11,991 nucleotides of DNA, from contig JAUYIV010000110.1 of assembly GCA_030688105.1 (NCBI GenBank), forward strand, positions 1 through 11,991. The letters are read 5' to 3'. This DNA comes from Actinomycetota bacterium (GTDB lineage: Bacteria > Actinomycetota > Acidimicrobiia > Spongiisociales > UBA11373). Position numbers and translations under genes: made by a program. This document shows positions 1 through 5,613 of the stretch, piece by piece (positions within the stretch are counted from its first letter, which is position 1; the number at the start of each line of letters is the position of its first letter). The notes under the pieces were generated by a model. That model ran no database searches, was not told the DNA's origin, and saw only the letters and a list, made by a program, of their open reading frames with translations.

Positions 1-8
1 AGCCGACG

Positions 9-812
9 ATGCGGACTGAGATCTTCCGCAGGGTCATCGCCGGCCGCCGCAAGTCGCTCATCTGGTGGGCGATCGGTGTGTTCGCGATGATGCTCCTCGT
101 CCTGATCTCGTACCCCGCGGTGCGCGACCAGCCGAGTTTGAGCGACCTGCTGGAGGACTACCCGGACTTCGTCCAGCAGATCCTGGGCCTAGCCGGGGGA
201 CTCGACCTGACATCACCCGCCGGTTATCTGAACAGCCAGGTGTTCGCCAACACCCTTCCGATCATCTTCCTCATCTTCCTCATCGCCTTCGCGGCTCGGG
301 AAACGGTGGGGGAGGAACGGGACCGCACGATGGACCTGGGACTCGCCCACCCGATCCGGCGCGAGCGCTACATCCTCCAGAAATTCGCCGCCATGACCCT
401 CACCGGCCTCGGCCTTGCCGCGGTGGCCGCTCTGACCATGATCGCCCTGGGACCGGCACTCGAGATGGACCTCCCGATCTCGGGCTACCTCGGCGCCACC
501 CTGTCGGTGTACCTGATCGCACTGGTGTTCGCCACGCTGGCACTCGCACTGGGCGCCGCCACCGGAAGCCGGGCCGTTACGTTCGGGGTCACCTCGGCAC
601 TCGCCATCGGGATGTACATCCTCTGGGGTCTTGCCCCGCTGGTGGACGCCCTCAAGGGGCTCGACCGAGTCAACCCCTTCTACTGGGGGCTGGCGGGCGT
701 GCCCATCCTCAACGGCCTGCAGATCGGCAACGCCCTGCTGCTCGGTGCGATCGTGGTGATCCTCGCCGGAGCTGCGGTCGCCGGGTTCAGAAGGCGAGAT
801 ATCGGGGTGTAA
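9..812 (+). CDS. ABC-2 type transporter permease
   Basis: This is a 267-residue integral membrane protein, probably the membrane half of an ABC-2 type transporter. The sequence shows about six hydrophobic segments, near residues 18-38, 80-96, 125-148, 160-182, 190-212 and 236-258. After the second segment comes the charged loop ARETVGEERDRTMD, followed by LAHPIRRERYILQKF. This matches the usual 'EEER-GT-lDLLLs-PvsR--i---K' loop of ABC-2 permeases. No ATP-binding protein is visible. The five codons before and overlapping the ATG (positions 2-19, ending in TGA) could be the tail of an upstream ATPase gene, since four-base-type overlaps of that kind are common in such pairs. Substrate is unknown; drug or polysaccharide export are the usual roles. 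The gene ends in TAA just before a heptad repeat array. Confidence 0.85.
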   Translation: MRTEIFRRVIAGRRKSLIWWAIGVFAMMLLVLISYPAVRDQPSLSDLLEDYPDFVQQILGLAGGLDLTSPAGYLNSQVFANTLPIIFLIFLIAFAARETVGEERDRTMDLGLAHPIRRERYILQKFAAMTLTGLGLAAVAALTMIALGPALEMDLPISGYLGATLSVYLIALVFATLALALGAATGSRAVTFGVTSALAIGMYILWGLAPLVDALKGLDRVNPFYWGLAGVPILNGLQIGNALLLGAIVVILAGAAVAGFRRRDIGV

Positions 813-818
813 AGGGCT

Positions 819-832
819 CGCTCCGCTCGCCC
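819..832 (+). repeat. 14-nt leader of heptad array
   Basis: The sequence CGCTCCGCTCGCCC directly abuts the first heptad of the array at 833. Related 14-mers sit in exactly the same place before the arrays at 2148-2175 (minus strand) and 5359-5386. The consensus of the three is MGCTYCGCTCGSSC. It lies 6 nt after the permease stop and forms part of a weak hairpin (GGGC 814-817 with GCCC 829-832). Confidence 0.6.
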
Positions 833-874
833 CGCAATTCGCAATTCGCAATTGGCAACCAGCAACCGGCAAGA
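833..874 (+). repeat. Heptad array, 6 units in perfect 7-nt register
   Basis: Six consecutive 7-nt units without slippage: CGCAATT three times, then GGCAACC and AGCAACC, ending in GGCAAGA. The array follows the stop codon of the permease on the same strand. It belongs to the same degenerate family (VGCNNYC, terminal GCAAGA) as the other arrays in this window. Two further degenerate units in the opposite orientation may lie at 904-917. Confidence 0.8.
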
Positions 875-957
875 GACTCGCTGACGGCGCCGGACGGCTC
901 CCCGGTCGCTCGTTGCTGCATTGCTCGCGGCCTCCCCAGCCGCGACCATCGTTCGGC

Positions 958-1518
958 ATGGAGCGGCTACCCGACCTCATCCACTCCGAGCGGCTGACCA
1001 TTCGTCACTGGACCGAGGAGGACGCGCCGGAAATGGCGGCGGCCATCACCGCGAGTTTGGAGCACCTTCGGCCATGGATGGCCTGGGTGGCGCATGAACC
1101 CCTGAGTGTCAAGGATCGCTCGACCCTGATACGACGGTGGCGCCGCGAATGGGAGGACGGCGGCGACACGGTCGTGGGACTCTTCGCCGACGACGTCGTC
1201 GTGGGGGGATCCGGGCTCCATCGCCGCCTGGGTGAGGCCGCCCTCGAAATCGGATATTGGATCCACGTCGACCACACCCGCAGGGGACTGGCCACAGAGA
1301 CCGCCGCGGCGCTCACGACCGCAGCACTCGCGATTCCCGGCATCGAGCGGGTCGAGATCCATCACGACAAGGCGAACCTCGCCAGCGCCGGAGTGCCCCG
1401 CCGACTGGGATTCACCCTCGTCGGGGAGGCTCCGCGTGACGCCGAGGCTCCCGGCGAGATCGGGATCGAATGCCGCTGGGCGATGCCGCGCGAGGACTGG
1501 GCTACCTCGGCGAACTGA
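958..1518 (+). CDS. GNAT family N-acetyltransferase (RimJ/RimL-like)
   Basis: This 186-residue protein is a probable acetyl-CoA-dependent N-acetyltransferase of the RimJ/RimL-type GNAT branch (Acetyltransf_3). It opens with the typical LIHSERLTIRHWTEEDAPEM. The middle carries the beta-strand LEIGYWIHVDHTRRGLATE, whose RRGLATE fits the acetyl-CoA pyrophosphate loop (R/Q-x-x-G-x-G/A). The C-terminal part has NLASAGVPRRLGFTLVGE, the usual 'N-S--v--klGF--eG' motif. The ATG at 958 was chosen because homology begins there; the upstream in-frame residues from 913 are low-complexity and look non-coding. No clear Shine-Dalgarno sequence is visible. The acceptor (protein N-terminus, amino acid or small amine) cannot be told from sequence. 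Confidence 0.88.
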   Translation: MERLPDLIHSERLTIRHWTEEDAPEMAAAITASLEHLRPWMAWVAHEPLSVKDRSTLIRRWRREWEDGGDTVVGLFADDVVVGGSGLHRRLGEAALEIGYWIHVDHTRRGLATETAAALTTAALAIPGIERVEIHHDKANLASAGVPRRLGFTLVGEAPRDAEAPGEIGIECRWAMPREDWATSAN

Positions 1519-1536
1519 CGGGGTGGGACTTCGACC

Positions 1537-1578
1537 CGCTTCCCGCTTCCCGCTGCCCGCTGCCCGCTGCCCGCAAGA
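1537..1578 (+). repeat. Heptad array, 6 units
   Basis: Six consecutive 7-nt units in perfect register: CGCTTCC twice, CGCTGCC three times, and a terminal CGCAAGA. The array lies 18 nt after the GNAT stop and on its strand. It separates that gene from the cytochrome c gene and argues against any cytochrome start upstream of about 1580. Confidence 0.85.
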
Positions 1579-1607
1579 GGGTGTGCCGTTTCTGGAAACA
1601 TGCTCCG

Positions 1608-2096
1608 GTGATCCGACGTTTCGCCCTCTGCGCTCTTGTCGTCCTGGGGGTCGGCGCGTGCCGCACCGCGGGGGACGACACCGTCGTGATTCCGACGCTC
1701 GTGCCCCGACCGGGCTCGGATCTCGTCGTCCCGCCGGTACCTGATCTCGATCCGGGACTCGTCGCCATGGGGGCGGACCTCTACTTGGCGAACTGTGCCG
1801 AGTGCCATGGTCCCGACCTCCGCGGCGACCCGGACTGGATGAGCCCCGCCGACGACGGGGGCTTCCGTCCCCCGCCCCACGACTCGTCGGGCCACACCTG
1901 GCACCACCCCGACGGTCTCCTCATCCAGATCGTCCTCACCGGATACGGCTTCGAGGAGCCCCAAAGCCGGATGCCCACGTTCGGCGACGAGCTGAGCCGC
2001 GAGGAGGTCGTCGCCATCCTCGAGTACATCAAGTCACATTGGGGCGAGGAGGAAAGGGAGTTCCAGTGGATGGTCACCATGAGATCTCGCGAATAG
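1608..2096 (+). CDS. c-type cytochrome lipoprotein
   Basis: This 162-residue single-haem cytochrome c is probably anchored outside the membrane as a lipoprotein and carries electrons. With the GTG at 1608 as start, the N-terminus is IRRFALCALVVLGVGAC, a signal peptide ending in a plausible lipobox (V-G-A-C, Cys18). The haem-binding motif CAECH is at residues 63-67. The distal ligand is probably Met122 in SRMPTF, followed by a final helix EEVVAILEYIKSHW, as in class I cytochromes. The His-rich stretch HDSSGHTWHHPD (91-102) is common in this small 'cytochrome c, mono- and dihaem' type. GTG 1581 is an alternative start, but it abuts the repeat array. No strong ribosome binding site helps to decide. 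Redox partners are not encoded here. Confidence 0.85.
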   Translation: MIRRFALCALVVLGVGACRTAGDDTVVIPTLVPRPGSDLVVPPVPDLDPGLVAMGADLYLANCAECHGPDLRGDPDWMSPADDGGFRPPPHDSSGHTWHHPDGLLIQIVLTGYGFEEPQSRMPTFGDELSREEVVAILEYIKSHWGEEEREFQWMVTMRSRE

Positions 2097-2147
2097 GGTT
2101 TGCGCGTGATGGGTTGATGGGGTGCCGCGACGACCGCCGATGGTCCG

Positions 2148-2175
2148 TCTTGCGGGCAGCGGGTAGCGGGAAGCG
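2148..2175 (-). repeat. Heptad array, 4 units, minus strand
   Basis: On the minus strand the units run CGCTTCC, CGCTACC, CGCTGCC and a terminal CGCAAGA (2154-2148), in perfect 7-nt register. The first unit directly abuts the hairpin/leader that follows the PhzF stop codon. Orientation matches that of the PhzF gene. Confidence 0.82.
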
Positions 2176-2194
2176 GGCCGAGCGAAGCTCGGCC
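2176..2194 (-). terminator. Hairpin after phzF-like gene, containing the 14-nt array leader
   Basis: A perfect 8-bp GC-rich stem (GGCCGAGC at 2176-2183, GCTCGGCC at 2187-2194) with a 3-nt loop begins at the last base of the PhzF TAG. There is no U-tract, so it is not a canonical Rho-independent terminator. Read on the minus strand, 2189-2176 is AGCTTCGCTCGGCC, the same leader that precedes the arrays at 833 and 5359. It may serve as terminator, array leader or both. Confidence 0.5.
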
Positions 2195-2991
2195 TACTGC
2201 TCCAGCACCCGAACCTCGTCGCGCCGCACCGTGCCACCGAGGCCCACCACCGGACCATCCCAAGAGACCTCGATCGTCGACGGGTGCCCGATCTCGTCAC
2301 CTTGGCGGATCGTCATCCGGCCGACCTTCTCCCCACGGTGGTGCCGGATGGCGGCCAGTGCGGCGGCAGCGCTGCCGGTGGCCGGGTCCTCAGGCACACC
2401 GACCGCGGGGGCAAAGAAGCGAGCGGTGACCTTCTCGCCGTCGGAGGAGAAGATGTAGCACATGCCCGCGTCCTGGCGCTGGAGGGCGGCGAGGTCCGGT
2501 TGCGCCGACGCCACCGCCTCCGCGGACCCGAGGTCCGCGACCAGATACGGGAGAGGCATCCGCACCCACCACGCATCGACCGGCTCGGGCAGGCCGGCGG
2601 CGACGGCCACGGCCCCCGCCTCGGCAGTGGCGTGGATGTCCTGGGCCATGGGCGTATCCACCCAGACCACCTCGCCGTCCATCCAGAATGGGATTTGCCC
2701 AACGGCGCACGACATCCGGTCGACCGTCCCGGGCCCGATCATCCCCAGGACCCAGGCGGCGCCAACGAGCGGGTGCCCCGCGAAGGGGATCTCGGTCGAA
2801 GGCGTGAAGATGCGGACGCTGGGGACGCCCTCCTGCCGCCAGTCGATGAAGACGGTCTCCGAGAATCCGTTCTCGGTGGCGATCTCCTGCATGGCCCGCT
2901 CCGGTAGGCCGGTCATGTCGGGGACCACGCCGAGGTGATTGCCCCCCTCGTCGCCGCGGGTGAAGACGCGAAGGACGTAGCAGTGGCGCAT
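2194..2991 (-). CDS. PhzF family isomerase/epimerase-like protein
   Basis: This 265-residue protein belongs to the PhzF family, with a two-lobed diaminopimelate-epimerase-like fold. PhzF itself isomerises trans-2,3-dihydro-3-hydroxyanthranilate; most family members have unknown substrates. The family's catalytic Glu is present (SETVFI, Glu45). The signature TEIPFAGHPLVGAAWVL lies near residues 66-82, and the C-terminal EDPATGSAAAALA is also there. Length is typical. ATG 2991 (MRHCYVLRVF) is chosen because homology begins there; residues read further upstream come from a heptad repeat array. There is no Shine-Dalgarno, but a TACCGT box 6 nt upstream would give a leaderless mRNA. No other phenazine genes are in view, so a phenazine role is not implied. 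Confidence 0.9.
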   Translation of the reverse strand: MRHCYVLRVFTRGDEGGNHLGVVPDMTGLPERAMQEIATENGFSETVFIDWRQEGVPSVRIFTPSTEIPFAGHPLVGAAWVLGMIGPGTVDRMSCAVGQIPFWMDGEVVWVDTPMAQDIHATAEAGAVAVAAGLPEPVDAWWVRMPLPYLVADLGSAEAVASAQPDLAALQRQDAGMCYIFSSDGEKVTARFFAPAVGVPEDPATGSAAAALAAIRHHRGEKVGRMTIRQGDEIGHPSTIEVSWDGPVVGLGGTVRRDEVRVLEQ

Positions 2992-2997
2992 GGCGCA

Positions 2998-3003
2998 ACG
3001 GTA
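2998..3003 (-). promoter_or_regulatory. Candidate -10 box for leaderless phzF-like mRNA
   Basis: On the minus strand TACCGT (TANNNT type) ends 6 nt before the ATG at 2991, which places transcription start at or near the A of the start codon. The gene lacks a Shine-Dalgarno, as expected for leaderless actinobacterial transcripts. No convincing -35 box was found. Confidence 0.3.
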
Positions 3004-3033
3004 ATGCGCACGTCTGGTCGGAGGGACTGGTGC

Positions 3034-3095
3034 AGCCATCGGCCATCGGCCATCGGCCATCGGTTTCGGTTGCCGGTTGCCGGTCGCCGGTCGCC
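3034..3095. repeat. Composite heptad array with internal inversion
   Basis: The left half (3034-3061) is four plus-strand units, mostly GGCCATC. After a 6-nt unit at 3062-3067, the right half (3068-3095) is four units of GGTTGCC or GGTCGCC, which are GGCAACC and GGCGACC read on the minus strand. Two arrays therefore meet head-on. Neither half has the terminal GCAAGA unit. The array lies in the divergent gap between the PhzF-like gene and the small membrane protein. Confidence 0.75.
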
Positions 3096-3140
3096 CGCCG
3101 TTGACGGGAAGGCCGATTATGAAGAGACTCCGTCCGCCAT

Positions 3141-3356
3141 ATGGACATCCTCGATCTCGACTCGCTGTTTGCCCAGTTGATCCTGGGTCTGGGGGCCGCC
3201 CTCGTGGTCGGCAACGGGTATGCCCTTCTCATGGCGCGGCGAGGCGTGAAGCCGAAGGGCGCTCAGGGCGAGCTCAGAAGGGGCCGCGCCTGGTTCTTGC
3301 TCGCCGTGGGCGCACTGATCGCCGCCTGGGGAACGGCCAGCCTCTTCGCCGGTTGA
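3141..3356 (+). CDS. Small two-helix membrane protein
   Basis: This 71-residue protein has no family I can name. Two hydrophobic helices are clear: residues 9-31 (FAQLILGLGAALVVGNGYAL) and 49-69 (RAWFLLAVGALIAAWGTASL). They are joined by a basic loop, ARRGVKPKGAQGELRRGR, which by the positive-inside rule should be cytoplasmic, leaving both short ends outside. Codon use is GC-rich at third positions, like the neighbours, so it is probably a real gene. There is no strong Shine-Dalgarno before the ATG. It lies 44 nt upstream of the tRNA and is divergent from the PhzF-like gene. Confidence 0.75.
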   Translation: MDILDLDSLFAQLILGLGAALVVGNGYALLMARRGVKPKGAQGELRRGRAWFLLAVGALIAAWGTASLFAG

Positions 3357-3383
3357 GGCCTGCTGCAGATCAAGACGTTGGGG

Positions 3384-3389
3384 TACCAT
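3384..3389 (+). promoter_or_regulatory. Candidate -10 box of the tRNA-Gly gene
   Basis: TACCAT (TANNNT type) ends 10 nt before the first tRNA base, a normal distance for a tRNA promoter with a short 5' leader. No clear -35 box is visible at the expected spacing. Confidence 0.35.
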
Positions 3390-3399
3390 CCCGCTTCGC

Positions 3400-3473
3400 G
3401 CGGGCGTAGTTCAATGGCAGAACACGAGCTTCCCAAGCTCGGAGTGAGGGTTCGATTCCCTTCGCCCGCTCCA
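3400..3473 (+). tRNA. tRNA-Gly (anticodon CCC)
   Basis: A full cloverleaf can be folded by eye. The acceptor stem is GCGGGCG (3400-3406) with CGCCCGC (3463-3469). The D stem is GTTC with GAAC (3409-3412 and 3420-3423). The anticodon stem is CGAGC with GCTCG (3425-3429 and 3437-3441). The 7-nt loop TTCCCAA gives anticodon CCC at 3432-3434, which reads GGG glycine codons. The T arm contains GGTTCGATTCC. The discriminator base is T, as in bacterial tRNA-Gly, and the CCA end (3471-3473) is encoded. Confidence 0.96.
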
Positions 3474-3483
3474 ACCAACATCC

Positions 3484-3521
3484 AGCCTTCGGCCATCAGG
3501 CATCGGCCATCGGCCGGAAGA
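3484..3521 (+). repeat. Heptad array, 4 units plus a divergent end
   Basis: Four 7-nt units (AGCCTTC, GGCCATC, AGGCATC, GGCCATC) are followed by GGCCGGAAGA, which keeps the AAGA end of other arrays but with three extra bases. It begins 10 nt after the tRNA and has the same orientation. Confidence 0.7.
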
Positions 3522-3548
3522 TCCCGGCGCTCGCCGCCTCGAACGCGC

Positions 3549-3575
3549 CTCCGGGGCCCTTGCACGGCCCCGGAG
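3549..3575. terminator. Perfect 10-bp inverted repeat between convergent genes
   Basis: CTCCGGGGCC (3549-3558) pairs fully with GGCCCCGGAG (3566-3575) around a 7-nt loop. It lies between the tRNA-Gly (plus) and the 3' end of the exported-protein gene (minus), where a bidirectional terminator is expected. No T-tract follows on either strand. Confidence 0.5.
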
Positions 3576-3601
3576 TGATCTAAGCGGGAGGGGTGTGTCG
3601 A

Positions 3602-4186
3602 TCAGGCGTCGGTTCCAGGGCCGGGGCCAAAGCCGCCGCGTCGGTGAGGACCGCCGAAGGGGCGGTCGCCGGGCTCGGGAAGCGGCGCATTCACCAGGTA
3701 GGTGATCCGCTCCTCGGCATTCGCCAAGATCTCAGCCTTCTCGTCCTCGGTGATACGGCCGTTCGCAACGGCCTGATCGAGGCGCTCTTCACAGAGCCCG
3801 AGGAGGTGGTCGATCACGGCGTCGGCACTGGAGCCGTTGGCTTCGGCGATCTCCGCGATCGTGTCGTACTCCTGAAGCGCCGCCCGCATCGCCTCGGCAT
3901 CCAATCCGAGGAACTCGGCGACCGCCGCCAGACCCTTCAGGGCCCTCGGCCCGTGGCCCGGTCCACGCAACGATCCGGCGAGGACCTCGGCAACCGCCGC
4001 GGCCTGGTCGTCGCTTATGGTCCCGTCCTCGACGAGAGGTGTCAGTTTGTCGCGGATCCAGCTGTAGGCCGGCCGCTCGGACGCATCGGTGGTGCCATCG
4101 TCCGTCTGGGCGGCCAGGGCGATCCCCGACATGGCCAGCGCGGCGACCACCACCAAAGCGATCCCGATCTTGAGCGTCTGCTTCAT
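3602..4186 (-). CDS. Exported helical protein of unknown function
   Basis: I cannot name a family for this 194-residue protein. Residues 1-27 form a clear Sec signal peptide (MKQTLKIGIALVVVAALAMS then GIALAAQ), probably cut near ALA/AQT. The mature part is acidic and helical. It has two related segments: DKLTPLVEDGTISDDQAAAV (46-65) and LDQAVANGRITEDEKAEI (136-153). Both follow the pattern 'L---v--G-I--d-a', seen in many small exported actinobacterial proteins of unknown role. The C-terminus is rich in Gly, Pro and His (FGGPHRRGGFGPGPG). ATG 4186 was chosen over upstream starts because GGAGG precedes it at 5 nt and the signal peptide begins there. The gene is convergent with the tRNA. Confidence 0.82.
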   Translation of the reverse strand: MKQTLKIGIALVVVAALAMSGIALAAQTDDGTTDASERPAYSWIRDKLTPLVEDGTISDDQAAAVAEVLAGSLRGPGHGPRALKGLAAVAEFLGLDAEAMRAALQEYDTIAEIAEANGSSADAVIDHLLGLCEERLDQAVANGRITEDEKAEILANAEERITYLVNAPLPEPGDRPFGGPHRRGGFGPGPGTDA

Positions 4187-4267
4187 CAGAACCTCCGTTC
4201 TCATCGCTCCCCCCACCTTCGGATACGCATGTTCGAAGCGTGTGAAGTCGAGATGGGAAAAGAGGCA

Positions 4268-4349
4268 GGCAACCCGGCGACCAGCGATCGGCGATCGGCA
4301 ACCAGCAAGACACCCGCGATCGGCGACCAGCGAGTGTCGACCAGCAAGA
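4268..4349 (+). repeat. Two consecutive heptad arrays, each ending AGCAAGA
   Basis: The first array (4268-4310) has six units such as GGCAACC and AGCGATC, with one extra base after the first unit, and ends in AGCAAGA. After 4 nt, a second array (4315-4349) has five units such as CGCGATC and GGCGACC and again ends in AGCAAGA. The pair lies between the start of the exported-protein gene and the end of the four-helix-bundle gene. It points toward the latter, opposite to the array at 4678-4719. Confidence 0.85.
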
Positions 4350-4354
4350 GACCG

Positions 4355-4621
4355 TCAGCTCTTCCGGGCTCGTCCGACGGTCCTGGTCGCCTCGAGTTCT
4401 GATAGCGAGCCAGCTGCGATCCGAAGGTGTCTCTCGAAGTCTCCATCGGTTCCTCGACCATGACCCTCCGCGATGTTCGCAACGACGGATACGGCCGCTC
4501 TGCGCATTTGAGACCGGAGTCCGAACTCCTCGGCCCTCGGAAGGCCGGTGCTCAACCGGTAGGTGCGCAGCGCAACGGCTCTTGCGGGTTCGTACACGCG
4601 GAGGTTCTTGAGATCTCGCAT
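4355..4621 (-). pseudogene. Four-helix-bundle (S23/IVP-like) protein, 3' truncated
   Basis: This 88-residue frame matches the first three helices of the four-helix-bundle family named after proteins encoded in 23S rRNA intervening sequences. It starts MRDLKNLRVYEPARAVALRT. The hallmark LRSQMRRAAVSVVANIAEG is at residues 35-53, then HLRIAAGSLSELEA at 65-78. Family members usually have about 115-125 residues, and a fourth helix should follow the ELEA segment. Here it ends RTVGRARKS and stops, only 5 nt from the end of a heptad array. The gene therefore looks truncated at the array border. It could still be translated as a shortened protein. The family is also known as Avd, the accessory protein of diversity-generating retroelements, but no reverse transcriptase is in view. 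ATG 4636 is an alternative start. Confidence 0.7.
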
Positions 4622-4677
4622 GGGTCCGATATACATGCCGTCGGACCCTCGTGGAATCCCAATCGCCATCCGTCTCG

Positions 4678-4719
4678 CCTTGCTGGTCGCTGATCGCCGG
4701 TCGCTGGTCGCTGGTCGCT
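4678..4719 (-). repeat. Heptad array, 6 units, minus strand
   Basis: On the minus strand the units are AGCGACC three times, GGCGATC, AGCGACC and a terminal AGCAAGG (4684-4678), in perfect register. It faces the array at 4268-4349 across the four-helix-bundle gene. The terminal unit differs by one base from the AGCAAGA of the facing array. Confidence 0.85.
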
Positions 4720-4760
4720 GGTTCTCTCCTCGTTCTACGCCTCGGCGAGGATGACCCCGA

Positions 4761-4766
4761 TAACCT
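4761..4766 (+). promoter_or_regulatory. Candidate -10 box for leaderless dcd mRNA
   Basis: TAACCT (TANNNT) ends 9 nt before the dcd ATG. No Shine-Dalgarno precedes the ATG, so transcription probably starts at or within a base or two of the start codon. No good -35 box was seen. Confidence 0.35.
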
Positions 4767-4775
4767 GACCGACAC

Positions 4776-5339
4776 ATGATCCTCTCCGACGTGTCCATCA
4801 AGGCGGCCATCGAGCTGGGGCGTATCGAGATCGACCCCTTCGATCCGACGATGGTCCAGCCCTCCAGCGTCGACGTGCGCGTGGACCGCTACTTCCGGGT
4901 CTTCGAGAACCACCGTTATGCGTTCATCGATCCCAAACAGCCCCAGCCCGACCTCACCACTGAGGTGGTCACGGAGATGGAAGTCCCCTTTGTGCTCCAC
5001 CCCGGCCAGTTCGTGCTCGGCTCGACACTCGAGGTGGTCCGCCTCGGCGACGACATCGTCGCCCGGCTCGAAGGGAAATCGAGTCTCGGGCGCCTCGGGC
5101 TCCTGATCCACTCGACCGCCGGATTCGTCGATCCCGGGTTCGAGGGCCACCTCACCCTCGAGTTGTCGAACGTCGCCAACCTCCCCATCGCCATCTATCC
5201 GGCCATGAAGATCGGCCAGCTGTCGTTCTACGACCTCAGCACCCCTGCCGAGAATCCGTACGGGTCGCGCCGCGCCCGATCGAAGTACCAGGGGCAACGC
5301 GGGCCGACGCCGAGTCGGATCCACGAGGACTTCGAGTAG
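4776..5339 (+). CDS. dcd: dCTP deaminase, probably bifunctional (dCTP to dUMP)
   Basis: This 187-residue cytosolic enzyme deaminates dCTP, feeding dUMP and dTMP synthesis. Family motifs are complete: QPSSVDVRVDRYFRVF (28-43), VARLEGKSSLGRLGL (95-109), HSTAGFVDPGFEGHLTLELS (112-131) with the catalytic Glu129, and KYQGQRGPTPSR (170-181). The HSTAGF, LTLELSNVANLPI and GPTPSR wording is that of the Mycobacterium-type bifunctional dCTP deaminase/dUTPase rather than the monofunctional E. coli enzyme, and Ala115 sits at the position studied in the mycobacterial protein. Direct production of dUMP is therefore likely, though inferred. It stands alone and is probably transcribed as a leaderless mRNA. 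Confidence 0.95.
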   Translation: MILSDVSIKAAIELGRIEIDPFDPTMVQPSSVDVRVDRYFRVFENHRYAFIDPKQPQPDLTTEVVTEMEVPFVLHPGQFVLGSTLEVVRLGDDIVARLEGKSSLGRLGLLIHSTAGFVDPGFEGHLTLELSNVANLPIAIYPAMKIGQLSFYDLSTPAENPYGSRRARSKYQGQRGPTPSRIHEDFE

Positions 5340-5344
5340 ACCAT

Positions 5345-5358
5345 CGCTTCGCTCGGGC
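5345..5358 (+). repeat. 14-nt leader of heptad array
   Basis: CGCTTCGCTCGGGC abuts the first heptad at 5359. It begins 5 nt after the dcd stop. It matches the leaders at 819-832 (plus) and 2176-2189 (minus) at all but a few positions. Confidence 0.6.
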
Positions 5359-5386
5359 GGCTACCGGCTACCCGCTGCCGGCAGGA
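5359..5386 (+). repeat. Heptad array, 4 units
   Basis: GGCTACC twice, CGCTGCC and a terminal GGCAGGA, in perfect 7-nt register. It lies 19 nt after the dcd stop on the same strand. The last unit is a variant of the usual GGCAAGA end. Confidence 0.78.
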
Positions 5387-5442
5387 GCGTCGGACCGCCG
5401 TTCGTATCTCGTCGTGATCTCACCGCACGGCAGTCCGATTGA

Positions 5443-5574
5443 CCACTCCCCGAAGCCGGCTCGCGCCGCCACCCCCTGCTGTTCGTCCACGGAGCGTTTC
5501 AGGGTTCCTGGTGTTGGGAGGGGCATTTCATGCCCTGGTTCGCCCGCCAGGGGTGGGGAGCGCGCGCGCCGCCG
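5443..5574 (+). pseudogene. Remnant of an alpha/beta hydrolase (N-terminal end)
   Basis: Frame 5443-5574 has no start codon in the expected place and follows an in-frame TGA at 5440. It encodes PLLFVHGAFQGSWCWEG (5473-5523) and then HFMPWFARQGWGAR. This is the opening of many small alpha/beta hydrolases: strand, oxyanion-hole HG motif, then a W-x-W helix start and 'F-pwfa--Gw-a'. After that the expected strand and 'lRGHG' motif are absent, the frame becomes Arg/Pro-rich, and the region runs into the end of the opposite-strand oxidoreductase. Nucleophile Ser, acid and His are all missing. I read it as a decayed gene of about 45 recognisable codons. Confidence 0.6.
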
Positions 5575-5613
5575 AGGCCGTCATGTCGCCGATCGACGGG
5601 TTCTGATCGTCAC

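Noticed and set aside
2..19. Last codons of an upstream ABC ATPase gene
   Set aside because: A frame ending ADDAD-stop overlaps the permease start as expected for such a pair, but five codons are too few to call a gene.
1581..1607. GTG at 1581 as cytochrome c start
   Set aside because: It lies 2 nt from the repeat array and adds residues before a signal peptide that is already complete from 1608. It cannot be fully excluded.
833..4350. Heptad arrays as CRISPR
   Set aside because: Units are 7 nt, degenerate and without spacers, and no cas gene is present.
3789..5324. 511-residue open frame on the minus strand
   Set aside because: It runs antisense to dcd and out of frame through the exported-protein and four-helix-bundle genes and two repeat arrays. 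It is Arg/Pro-rich without motifs: a GC-rich shadow.
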